This document shows, one piece after another, positions 44,723 through 52,940 of a stretch of 64,000 bases of DNA. The DNA is from Croceibacterium sp. TMG7-5b_MA50 (GTDB taxonomy: Bacteria > Pseudomonadota > Alphaproteobacteria > Sphingomonadales > Sphingomonadaceae). The stretch is taken from positions 2,808,001 through 2,872,000 of the forward strand of contig NZ_CP156082.1 of NCBI RefSeq assembly GCF_039830145.1. Reading direction: 5' to 3'. The notes below the pieces were generated by a model that ran no database searches, was not told the DNA's origin, and worked only from the letters and a program-made list of their open reading frames with translations. Position 1 is the stretch's first letter. Every line of letters begins with the position of its first letter. Position numbers and translations under genes: made by a program.

Positions 44723-46669
44723 TTACTGCGTACGCTGCACGAAGGGCAGCATGGCGGCCGCCACCTTCTTTGACCCATAGACGCTGAAGTGCCCGTTATC
44801 GCTCATGATCGTCTCGCCATTTTCATAGACCAGACAACCATCCTTCCGGCACAGCACCTCCGCCGGGTCGAAGTAGTCTCGCGGCCCCACCATCTGCTGC
44901 AAGGTCCTGTTGGTCCGCCAATCGTTGCGCGGCTGCATGTAGAATGGCGCAAGCGGCTTGTCCCGCTGCTGCAGACGGTGGGCCAGATATTCGGGATTGG
45001 AGAAGCTGTATTCCGGGCTGTCCGCCACGATCATCACACGCAAACCCCACTTCCTCAACTGTCGCACGGTCTGCGCCACATCGCTGAGCGGCATGCCGCT
45101 CTCCTCGCTGGCATATTCCCAATGCCCTGACAGGATGACCTGCTGCACGCCGAATTGGTCGATGATGTCCGGCACCCGGGCATTGACCGCATCGCAATAG
45201 GGGCGCGGTTCGCCGGTATTGTGCAGCACCGGCAGGCACGCAGCGGACGAATACAGCAGGATGTTCGCATCGACGGGCGAAGATGCGGAGATGCCGTGCT
45301 TGTAATGGTTGGCATGCGAGTCCCCCCACAGCAAGGTGACGGGCGCAGCGGCCTTGCGCGTGATAAAGCAGGCATCCCCGCCCCATGCCTCTTCAGCGTC
45401 ATTGAGAAAGCAATTTGCTGCCGTCGCCGCAGGCTGCGTCGTTTCCGTGATCTGCAGGTTGGCGAACCGCCGGGGCAGCCCGTCGGTCAGATAGAGGGTC
45501 AATCCGGCACCGGCGAGCGCCGCAAGCCCAATCGCGGATCCGATCCAGATCACCCGATCAGGAACTTTCTCGCGGTTGCGAACGGGCTGTTCGACAAATC
45601 GCCAGAACAGGGCGGCCAGCGCGATCATCCCGGCAAGCAGGCCCACTTTTTCCGCCAATGTGGCGGGTCGGATCAGCGCGTATTCGAAGAACACGATGAC
45701 CGGCCAATGGACCAGGTAAAGCGAATAGGAGATGAGGCCGATGGCGATGAGCGGCGCGGTACCGACCAGCGCGCCCATCCGGGTTTCATGCGCGCTGTTG
45801 GCGTGGATGAACATCGCCGCACCAAGGCAGGGCCACAGGGCGTTGTAGCCTGGGAAGGGGCTGCTGGAATCCAGCCACACCGAAGCGCCCAGGATCAGCG
45901 CAATGCCGGTGGCCGAAAACATCTCCGCCTGCGCGGCGGAGCGGTGCGGCGGCACATAGCCGAGCGCAACGACGGAGCCGGCCAGCAATTCCCATGCGCG
46001 GGTTGGCAGCAGATAGTAATTGGCTTCCGGCGCGAGCCACACAGCAGCGATGCCGCCGGCGAATGACACCACCAGGAGCGCAAGCAAGGGCACCCGGTAA
46101 CCACCCGGTCCTTTTTTGCCGAGCAGCAGAAGCAGCAGCGGCAAAAAGAGATAAAATTGCTCCTCGACGGCCAACGACCACGTGTGAAGCAGCGGCTTCA
46201 GCTCGACCGCGCCGTTGAAGTAGTCAATCTGCTGCCAGAACAGGACGTTGGACGAGAACGTCGCCACTCCGACCAGGCTAGTCCCCACATCGCGCAGTTC
46301 GTCCGGCATGAAGATCAGCAGGCCGGCGACAAGGACCAGCAGGCAAGTGGCGAACAGCGCAGGCAGGATGCGCCGTGCCCGGCGTTCGTAAAATTTCAGG
46401 ATGGAGAACCTGTTCTCCTCCATCTCGCGCGCGATCACTCCCGTGATGAGGAAGCCGGAGATGACAAAGAAGACGTCGACACCGATGAACCCGCCGCTGA
46501 ACAGACCGCTGCGCAGGTGGAACAAGATGACCGGCAGCACCGCCAGCGCGCGCAGCCCGTCAATGTCTCGCCGATGGCCGACCGTGGCGCGCGCAGCCGA
46601 AGAGCCGAATAGCGGCAGCGATGACGAGGGGCCTAAGGCCGAGGCACCTTTCATGGCAAGTTCATCCAT
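44723..46669 (-). CDS. Acyltransferase-3/SGNH O-acyltransferase (OafA-like)
   Basis: The 648-residue product has an N-terminal acyltransferase-3 membrane domain of about ten helices (IDGLRALAVLPVILFHL with the conserved His, VDVFFVISGFLITGVI, HTWSLAVEEQFYL, YSLYLVHWPVIVF) and a C-terminal periplasmic SGNH domain. The SGNH nucleophile is in LLWGDSHANH and the catalytic Asp-X-X-His is near SDNGHFSVYG. Such two-domain enzymes O-acetylate surface polysaccharides. It is divergent from a second enzyme of the same class. Confidence 0.88.
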   Translation of the reverse strand: MDELAMKGASALGPSSSLPLFGSSAARATVGHRRDIDGLRALAVLPVILFHLRSGLFSGGFIGVDVFFVISGFLITGVIAREMEENRFSILKFYERRARRILPALFATCLLVLVAGLLIFMPDELRDVGTSLVGVATFSSNVLFWQQIDYFNGAVELKPLLHTWSLAVEEQFYLFLPLLLLLLGKKGPGGYRVPLLALLVVSFAGGIAAVWLAPEANYYLLPTRAWELLAGSVVALGYVPPHRSAAQAEMFSATGIALILGASVWLDSSSPFPGYNALWPCLGAAMFIHANSAHETRMGALVGTAPLIAIGLISYSLYLVHWPVIVFFEYALIRPATLAEKVGLLAGMIALAALFWRFVEQPVRNREKVPDRVIWIGSAIGLAALAGAGLTLYLTDGLPRRFANLQITETTQPAATAANCFLNDAEEAWGGDACFITRKAAAPVTLLWGDSHANHYKHGISASSPVDANILLYSSAACLPVLHNTGEPRPYCDAVNARVPDIIDQFGVQQVILSGHWEYASEESGMPLSDVAQTVRQLRKWGLRVMIVADSPEYSFSNPEYLAHRLQQRDKPLAPFYMQPRNDWRTNRTLQQMVGPRDYFDPAEVLCRKDGCLVYENGETIMSDNGHFSVYGSKKVAAAMLPFVQRTQ

Positions 46670-47016
46670 CTATTACGGAGCGAATGCCAAATAAATAACA
46701 AGGAAGGCCTGCGTGAATGCACGCAAATTCAGGCAGATAACTTGGAATATCTATCGTCAGGCAAACAACGTCGAGCGTAAAACTTATTCAAGGCTTCAAA
46801 ATCGCTTCCAAAGCTTCAACTATTAACCTATATGAGGGAGGTGTGGCTGCAAAGTGTTTTCTTGCTGCGCTGCAGCATGTCATCCCGGTCGGGGCACAGC
46901 CCGTCGCATGTGGCGCAACGTGATTTCTGCTTGGCAGGCCACCTTGCACGGACGGTTGAAGCGCCGGGCCTCACGCAAGGCGGCTATCTCGACCATGCAG
47001 CACAGTGAGGGATAGA
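46670..47016. other. A/T-rich intergenic region of 347 bases between two divergent acyltransferase genes
   Basis: No gene was recognised. The part from 46680 to about 46850 is clearly richer in A and T than the rest of the window and probably holds the promoters of both genes. A small inverted repeat, GCGTG-aatg-CACGC, lies at 46711-46724. The local base composition could also reflect transferred DNA. Confidence 0.55.
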
Positions 47017-48909
47017 ATGAGCAGTCTTCAGCGGTTCCGCGGCGACATTCAGGGACTGCGCACGCTCGCGGTCATTCCCGTGGTGCTCTTCCATGCGTAT
47101 CCGCACCTGATTCCGGGCGGCTACGCCGGGGTCGACGTATTCTTCGTCATTTCCGGCTATCTCATCTCCCACATTCTCCTTCGGGAGATCGCCGCCGGCC
47201 AGTTTTCCATCGCCCATTTCTACGTACGGCGCGTGAGGCGGCTTTTTCCCGCGCTCTACCTGGTGCTGGCCACGACGCTCATCTGCGGTCTAGTGCTGCT
47301 CCCGCCGGAGCAACTCGCCACGCTTGCGCGCACCACGCTGGGCACGATCTTCTTCGTCTCGAACATCGTCCTGCAGCGACAGACCGGCTATTTCACTGAC
47401 AGTGCCGAGCTGAACGCCCTGCTGCACACCTGGTCGTTGGCGGTGGAGGAGCAGTTCTACCTCTTCTTCCCCATCTTCCTCTACCTTGTCTCGCGCTATT
47501 GGCGCCGGTGGCTCAAGCCGCTCCTGTGGCTGGGGTTGCTTGGCTCGCTCGTGATCTGCGAGGTGCTGCTGCGCACGGGTCACGCGTCACCGGCCTTCTA
47601 CTCGGTCGCGACCCGCGCCTGGGAGCTGCTGGTCGGCTGCATCATCGCCGCAGGCCTGCCGAAGCCGCGCTCCGAGCGCATGCTTGACGTGCTATCGTGG
47701 GTTGGTCTTGCGCTGATCGCCGGGGCTTACGCGTTGCTAACCCCGACGTCGGTTTTCCCAGGCCTGGCGGCGCTACCGGCCTGCGTCGGTACCGCGCTGG
47801 TGCTCTACGCGGGCGAGGGACGGGACTCGGCCGCCGGCCGTTGGCTGTCCATCAGGCCATTTCTGTTCGTCGGCGGTCTGTCCTATTCGCTGTATCTGTG
47901 GCACTGGCCGGTCTTCGTATTCCTTCGTTGGGCGACGCTGAACGACGCTACGCCGGTCCAGCTGATCGCAGCTGTCGCCGTCGCCTTTGCCCTGTCCGTA
48001 CTGAGCTGGCGCTTCGTCGAGCAGCCAATGCTGCGCCTCGCGCTTCCGGATCGCCGGGTGCTCGCGGGTGGGGTCGCGGTCATGGCCGTTGTCGCTGCTG
48101 CTTGTCTTGTCCTCATTGGAGGGCGCGGCCTGCCGAACCGCTTCGCTGACGAAGACCGCGCAATACTTGCCGCCGCCAAGGACAGCAATCCGCGCCGCTT
48201 GCAGTGCCACAGCAATGAGGAGGAGAAAACCGAAGTAAGCTATGCGCAAAGCTGCACGTTCGGAGCCGAGCCCGCCCGATATCAGGTGGCTGTCTGGGGA
48301 GACAGCTTTGGCGCCGAGCTCGCGGTCGCACTAGGCGAGAATTTGCGTGCGAGCGGCGGCCAGGTCATCCAGATCACCTCCTCCTCCTGCCCGCCTTCGG
48401 TCGGCTTCTTGCCTTCAAACCGTATCGGTTGCCCGGCGCATAACGCGAAGATACTTGATGCGCTCCTCCGCGATCCAAGTGCCACGCACGTCGTGCTGGT
48501 CGCGGATTACTTGATCTACCGAACGGACGATCCCCGTTACGGGGCCCGGTTTCTGCAGGGCTTCGCCGCCGCGGCGGAGCGGCTCAGCGCTGCGGGCAAG
48601 CGGCTGACCATCGTCTATCCTGTCCCACGGCAGCGATTCAGCGTGCCACTTGCGCTGGCGCTCGTCCCGGTCGAGCGACGCTCCTCATATGGTCTCGACG
48701 TCGCTGACTTCGATGCACAGCTGGGTTCGGTGACGGCCTTCCTCGACGAGCTGACCGCGCGCCTGCGCGCAGACTCCATCAAACCCGCTGACCGCCTGTG
48801 CGTCGAAGGCATTTGTCGCGCCTATTTGCCCGATGAAGGCGTTCTGTATTTCGACGACAAGCATCTAAGCCTGGCAGGTGCCCGCTTCGTTCTGGCAAGC
48901 GAGCGCTGA
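47017..48909 (+). CDS. Acyltransferase-3/SGNH O-acyltransferase (OafA-like)
   Basis: The 630-residue product has the same layout as its divergent neighbour. The membrane domain contains IQGLRTLAVIPVVLFHA, VDVFFVISGYLISHIL, LLHTWSLAVEEQFYLF and YSLYLWHWPVFVF. The SGNH domain has its nucleophile in VAVWGDSFGAEL and catalytic Asp/His in DDKHLSLAG. ATG 47017, with GAGGGA just upstream, is preferred to GTG 47005. The two enzymes are similar but clearly diverged, so they may modify different positions or use different acyl groups. Confidence 0.88.
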   Translation: MSSLQRFRGDIQGLRTLAVIPVVLFHAYPHLIPGGYAGVDVFFVISGYLISHILLREIAAGQFSIAHFYVRRVRRLFPALYLVLATTLICGLVLLPPEQLATLARTTLGTIFFVSNIVLQRQTGYFTDSAELNALLHTWSLAVEEQFYLFFPIFLYLVSRYWRRWLKPLLWLGLLGSLVICEVLLRTGHASPAFYSVATRAWELLVGCIIAAGLPKPRSERMLDVLSWVGLALIAGAYALLTPTSVFPGLAALPACVGTALVLYAGEGRDSAAGRWLSIRPFLFVGGLSYSLYLWHWPVFVFLRWATLNDATPVQLIAAVAVAFALSVLSWRFVEQPMLRLALPDRRVLAGGVAVMAVVAAACLVLIGGRGLPNRFADEDRAILAAAKDSNPRRLQCHSNEEEKTEVSYAQSCTFGAEPARYQVAVWGDSFGAELAVALGENLRASGGQVIQITSSSCPPSVGFLPSNRIGCPAHNAKILDALLRDPSATHVVLVADYLIYRTDDPRYGARFLQGFAAAAERLSAAGKRLTIVYPVPRQRFSVPLALALVPVERRSSYGLDVADFDAQLGSVTAFLDELTARLRADSIKPADRLCVEGICRAYLPDEGVLYFDDKHLSLAGARFVLASER

Positions 48910-48935
48910 AACCCCGAACTCTGCAGGGTTTCAGC
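48905..48935. terminator. Bidirectional terminator-like hairpin
   Basis: GCTGAAACCC (48905-48914) and GGGTTTCAGC (48926-48935) form a perfect 10-bp stem with an 11-base loop. The left arm contains the acyltransferase stop codon. It separates that gene from the convergent flippase gene ending at 48966. Confidence 0.6.
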
Positions 48936-48965
48936 ACCGCCCGGGTGCATTCCCTTTCAACCAGA

Positions 48966-50399
48966 TCAGCCGCGCGCCTGCCTGACGATCTGGATTAACA
49001 GACGACGACGCTCTGGCATCAGGGCAATCAGCAGGCCGGTGTACAGGCATGCCAGCAAGGGGCCGAGGAAAAGACCGGGTATACCGCCGATGACGAACCT
49101 CAGCACCGAAAAGGTGATCGCTGCTGCCGGCAGGCCGATCACAGCGGCGGTCATGATGCCGTTTACGGCCAGTTTCCTCACATCGATTCGCGCCACGCTT
49201 TGTGCGGTCCACATCTGCATGGCCCAGAAAATGCCGTAGCCGATGGTGCCCCCCCACGCGACGCCGATGCTGCCGAAGGACAAGCCGCCGACGATGCAGG
49301 CGATGATGATCGGTTGGCCTACAAGGTACAGCTTGAACTGACGGCCAGACGCGCCGTAAGCGACGAAAATCCAGTATGGCACCTGTCCGAGCAGCTTGAA
49401 CACCGCGCCGGCAGCGAGCGCCTGCGAGATCGGTGCCGCGGCCAGCCACGCCGATCCGAGCAGGATGCCGATGATCACATCCGCAGTCCCGGCCAAGCAG
49501 CCAAAGAACAACGCGCCCCCGGCAATTACGACCGTTTGCGCCGCGACGAGGTAGCGCAGGAACTGCTGGTCATCATCGACGATGCGAGCAAATACCGGCA
49601 GGCTGACCCGGCTCATCGGCGACATCATCTGGAGCAGGGGGGTGGTAACAAGCTGGAACGCCCGGCTGTACACGCCCAACTCGTAAGCGCCGAAGCGCAT
49701 GCCGATCAGCACATTATCGACATTCTTGGACACATAGGCGAGCAATTGGGTGCCGGAGAGGCCCGCGCCGAAGCGGACGATATGCCGGATCGAGGTCGTG
49801 CGGCTGGGCCAGGAAGGCCACCATTGTGTCTTTGCAAGCTGGAACAGGAAGAAGGTCACGGACTGGACGATCGCCTGGGTAAGCAGTGCAGCCACGGTCG
49901 GCGTCTGCAAAGCGACCAGAATAGCCGCGGCCACGCCGACAGCCTGTGCGGTCAACTCGATCGCACCCATGGTGGAGAACCGCAGGTTGCGCTGCAGTTC
50001 CGCTTGCAGCTGCGTTGAAAGGCCGCTGATCAGGAACGTGACTGAAAGTATGCGGGTGATGTTTACCAGTTCAGGTTGATCGTAGAAATTCGCGATGGGA
50101 ACTGCCAGCAAGAAGCAGATGGCCGCAATGCAGGAGCCAAGTAGGCCATTCACCCAGAAGAGGTTGGACTTTTCTTCATGTGACAGGTTCTTGAGCCGCA
50201 CCGATCCGACCGAGAGTCCAAAATCTCGTAGCAGGCCGCCAATCCCAGTGATCGCCACGACCATGGACATCAGGCCGATCTCCCGTGGCCCCAGCAGGCG
50301 CGACAGGACAATCAGCGAGCCGATCTGCAACCCGGTTCTCAGCATTTGCCAGAACAGGGTCGTCATCGCGCCCCGCGAGGCAGATCGCGCCAGGCTCAC
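48966..50399 (-). CDS. wzx: Lipopolysaccharide/exopolysaccharide flippase (Wzx/WzxC-like)
   Basis: The 477-residue membrane protein has about 12-14 helices. It begins SRGAMTTLFWQMLRTGLQIGSLIVLSRLLGP and continues with a motif pattern typical of the WzxC branch of the MOP superfamily (DFGLSVGSVR, NVDNVLIGMRFG, GVYSRAFQLV). It would flip the undecaprenyl-PP-linked repeat unit to the periplasm. The start is GTG 50399, overlapping the pyruvyl transferase stop (GTGA). Its presence beside Wzm/Wzt is notable. Confidence 0.87.
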   Translation of the reverse strand: MSLARSASRGAMTTLFWQMLRTGLQIGSLIVLSRLLGPREIGLMSMVVAITGIGGLLRDFGLSVGSVRLKNLSHEEKSNLFWVNGLLGSCIAAICFLLAVPIANFYDQPELVNITRILSVTFLISGLSTQLQAELQRNLRFSTMGAIELTAQAVGVAAAILVALQTPTVAALLTQAIVQSVTFFLFQLAKTQWWPSWPSRTTSIRHIVRFGAGLSGTQLLAYVSKNVDNVLIGMRFGAYELGVYSRAFQLVTTPLLQMMSPMSRVSLPVFARIVDDDQQFLRYLVAAQTVVIAGGALFFGCLAGTADVIIGILLGSAWLAAAPISQALAAGAVFKLLGQVPYWIFVAYGASGRQFKLYLVGQPIIIACIVGGLSFGSIGVAWGGTIGYGIFWAMQMWTAQSVARIDVRKLAVNGIMTAAVIGLPAAAITFSVLRFVIGGIPGLFLGPLLACLYTGLLIALMPERRRLLIQIVRQARG

Positions 50400-51448
50400 C
50401 GGCGATCTCCGGCGCGCACGATCTTCTGCAGGCGCGCCTCCATCTCCCTTATTGCGCCTTTGGCGGCGGCGCGCTTCTCGCTCAGTTCTTCGGTCCTGGT
50501 GATTTGCTGGTCCAGCAGCCGGGCCGCTGCATCGTCAGTCGACGGCAGGACGGAACTAACATCCTCAAACCCGATCGCCTGAAAATGCCGCTCGATCTTC
50601 TCTTCCGGCCAGTCTGTCAGGCACAAGGGCACCGCACCTTCGTTCGCCGCGACGATTAGAACGTGCATGCGATCGCTGACGACGAGCCGCGCGCGTTGGT
50701 AGAGCGTGCGCAGGGCACGTTCCTGGGCCGCGTAATCTCCCGTCATCCACGGCATCGGAGCGACGCCGAGACGCGCGGCGATTTCGCCCGACCGTGTCTC
50801 GTCACGCCCGACCTGCGTTACGACTTGCACCTGTAGTCCATGCCGCTGCGCGAACTCACCGAGCAGATTGAACCAGCGGGCACTCGGCGATGGGCGATCC
50901 CCCCGCATGGACACGATCAGCAGGTTGCGATCGCCCTCCGATTCGTTCGTCGCCTCCTCGGCAAATGCCCAATCCGGCATGACCTGCCCAACGCCGAGTT
51001 CCTTGTGCGAGCGCACGTCACGCCATCCGATCAGCAGATAATCGCTGAAGGCGGCGCGCAGCGCGATGCGCCTAAGCAGCGGCAGAGAATGTCGCAGTCC
51101 GACACCCAGCAGGACGGTCCGGCCCCCGCGACGGGTGAGCAGGCGTCGCCGCAAATGACTTTTCAATTGTGACCGCACGGACCTCCAGCTGGTCTGCAAT
51201 TCACCAGGCTTGTCAAAGAGGAGCACTGGTCCTTGTTTGGCGGCGGAGAGCATGGCCGACCACCAGAGGCGATGAGAGGAATAGTACTTCGCATCGGGAA
51301 ATTGCAGGCTTTCGAGATATGCCGCGCTGTGTTCACCGGCAAAAAGATGCAAGGACCCGTAACTGGCTGCGGTTTGCAGATATTGTCTTCTCAGCACGAT
51401 GTCGCCGATGTTATCTTCCTGACCGACAACCCTCGCAAACACCTGCAT
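50396..51448 (-). CDS. Polysaccharide pyruvyl transferase family protein
   Basis: The 350-residue product has the family landmarks VVGQEDNIGDIVLRRQYL at the N-terminus, VLLGVGLRHS in the middle, and SDRMHVLIVAANEGAVPLCL near the end (the conserved S/R/H segment). Family members such as GumL and CsaB add a ketal-linked pyruvate from PEP to a sugar. ATG 51448 has GGAGG 6 bases upstream; the 50 extra codons of the longer frame are Cys/Arg-rich noise. It is coupled to the flippase gene. Confidence 0.82.
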   Translation of the reverse strand: MQVFARVVGQEDNIGDIVLRRQYLQTAASYGSLHLFAGEHSAAYLESLQFPDAKYYSSHRLWWSAMLSAAKQGPVLLFDKPGELQTSWRSVRSQLKSHLRRRLLTRRGGRTVLLGVGLRHSLPLLRRIALRAAFSDYLLIGWRDVRSHKELGVGQVMPDWAFAEEATNESEGDRNLLIVSMRGDRPSPSARWFNLLGEFAQRHGLQVQVVTQVGRDETRSGEIAARLGVAPMPWMTGDYAAQERALRTLYQRARLVVSDRMHVLIVAANEGAVPLCLTDWPEEKIERHFQAIGFEDVSSVLPSTDDAAARLLDQQITRTEELSEKRAAAKGAIREMEARLQKIVRAGDRR

Positions 51449-51837
51449 CTGCCGCCTCCAAACAGGCGCAGATCGGCTGCGCATCCGAATTACGCAGATG
51501 CAGCAAAAGACCATCGGGTGGCAAGCTGCCCGTGCTGAGAAATCCCGGTTTGCGACGCACGCGCCGAAGGAAAGCGTGCAAGGCACCCGATGGTGCATTG
51601 CGCAAAAGGAAGCAGAGCTTGTAACAGGTACGCTGTTCGTTCCGACCGTGGCGACGACCTACCTGATTCGAGGGGCCGGGTGAGCAGTAAGATTAGATCG
51701 AAGGGCATTGTCGGTCCGGGCGGGTGCGCTTCAGGCGCAAACTTGTGTCGTCTGCAGCGGGCGATCGGCCGCCTAAGCTGTGCATCGATTGCACCTGCGC
51801 AGCCAGCGCCCTGGGCTACCGTCGGGCGGCTTGACTG
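51449..51837. other. Intergenic region of 389 bases between divergent genes
   Basis: It should hold promoters for the pyruvyl transferase-flippase pair (minus) and the next glycosyltransferase (plus). Short open frames cross it on both strands, but none has a ribosome binding site or recognisable sequence. Nothing further was seen. Confidence 0.5.
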
Positions 51838-52710
51838 ATGCAGGAACGGCCAGTTGTCAGCGTGATCGTCCCCGTCTGGAACGGCGAGGCAACGATCGAG
51901 GACACGATCCGGTCGCTGCTGCAGCAGAGCTACCCGGCAGCGGCAGTGCAGATCATCGTGGTGGACAACGGGTCCACTGACCGCACGGCTGAAATCATCG
52001 GCCGTTACCCGGAAGTGACCCTCTTGCGTGAGGAGAAGCCGGGCTCCTATGCCGCGCGAAATACCGGCCTGAAGATCGCCACGGGAACCTATGTTGCGTT
52101 CACCGATGCCGACTGCATGGCGCATGCCGCTTGGCTGTCCTCCGCCATCCCGCTGATCGAGGGCGACGCGCAGACCGGAATCGTGGCGGGCCGGATAGAG
52201 GTCATCCCCAGCGAAGGGGGATCGCAGCGGGCCTACCTGATCGAGAAGGAACTTTCGTTCAAGCAGCACGAGGCAGTCAAACGCGGAACATGCGTCACCG
52301 CCAACTGGGTGAGCCGCACCAGCGTCATCAGGGATGCGGGCGGTTTCGACGAACGGGTCAAGTCGGGCGGCGACTACCTGCTGTCGTCCAGGCTGTCCGG
52401 GCAGGGGCTGCGCATCGTCTATGCCGAGAACGCAGTGGTGTACCATCCCTCACGCGGCGACGTTTCCGAGTTGCTGAGAAAGCGGCGACGGGTCGCAGGC
52501 GGGGCCTGGGCGCGCAAGGACAAAAGCCTGTACCGGTTAATCCGCGCGGAGATCGCCGGATGCCTGCGCCGCCTTTCAGCCATGGCCCGCGCACCAGGCC
52601 TGCGATTGGGGCAGAAGATCAGCGTCATGCCGCTGGTGGTGCTGATGGCGACGACCTCCATCTCGGAGTTGCTGAGATTGTCCATGGGTGGCGATCCACG
52701 TCGGGCCTAG
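51838..52710 (+). CDS. Family 2 glycosyltransferase
   Basis: The 290-residue GT-A enzyme has VVSVIVPVWNGEATIEDTI, QIIVVDNGSTDRTAEII, YAARNTGL, the DXD motif AFTDADCM, and FDERVKSGGDYLLSSR near the acceptor site. The C-terminus carries one hydrophobic stretch (MPLVVLMATTSISELL) that may anchor it. No strong ribosome binding site precedes the ATG. It is followed by the small coupled gene and the first beta-helix gene on the same strand. Confidence 0.85.
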   Translation: MQERPVVSVIVPVWNGEATIEDTIRSLLQQSYPAAAVQIIVVDNGSTDRTAEIIGRYPEVTLLREEKPGSYAARNTGLKIATGTYVAFTDADCMAHAAWLSSAIPLIEGDAQTGIVAGRIEVIPSEGGSQRAYLIEKELSFKQHEAVKRGTCVTANWVSRTSVIRDAGGFDERVKSGGDYLLSSRLSGQGLRIVYAENAVVYHPSRGDVSELLRKRRRVAGGAWARKDKSLYRLIRAEIAGCLRRLSAMARAPGLRLGQKISVMPLVVLMATTSISELLRLSMGGDPRRA

Positions 52711-52790
52711 TCGGCCAGGCGCCTTTTTGGCTTTCCTACAGGCATATCCATCTTTAGCTGATCTTGGGTCTCGCGAAAAAGGAGGCCCCG

Positions 52791-52940
52791 ATGCCCTACA
52801 ACCAAACCAGCAATGAACGATTGTTCTGCCGTATTCCCGCCTCGCCGGCCGACGAGGTCGCCGCCACTCACGCCGGTTCCGAGAATCGTGTGCAGCACCA
52901 ATCCTGCACTTCGTTCAAGTCGCGCGGAGTGGCGCCATGA
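52791..52940 (+). CDS. Small 49-residue protein of unknown function, coupled to the beta-helix gene
   Basis: ATG 52791 follows an excellent ribosome binding site (AGGAGG at 52780-52785, 5-base spacing). The 49-codon frame ends in TGA 52938-52940, overlapping the ATG of the beta-helix gene at 52937. The product starts MPYNQTSNERLFCRIPASP and is polar, with two Cys (13 and 39) and no signal peptide or membrane helix. The frame may encode a functional peptide, or it may be a leader whose translation opens the next gene, whose own start has no obvious ribosome site. No family was recognised. Confidence 0.65.
   Translation: MPYNQTSNERLFCRIPASPADEVAATHAGSENRVQHQSCTSFKSRGVAP

Noticed and set aside
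51498-51683. 61-codon plus-strand frame in the 389-base gap
   Set aside because: No ribosome binding site and no recognisable sequence.
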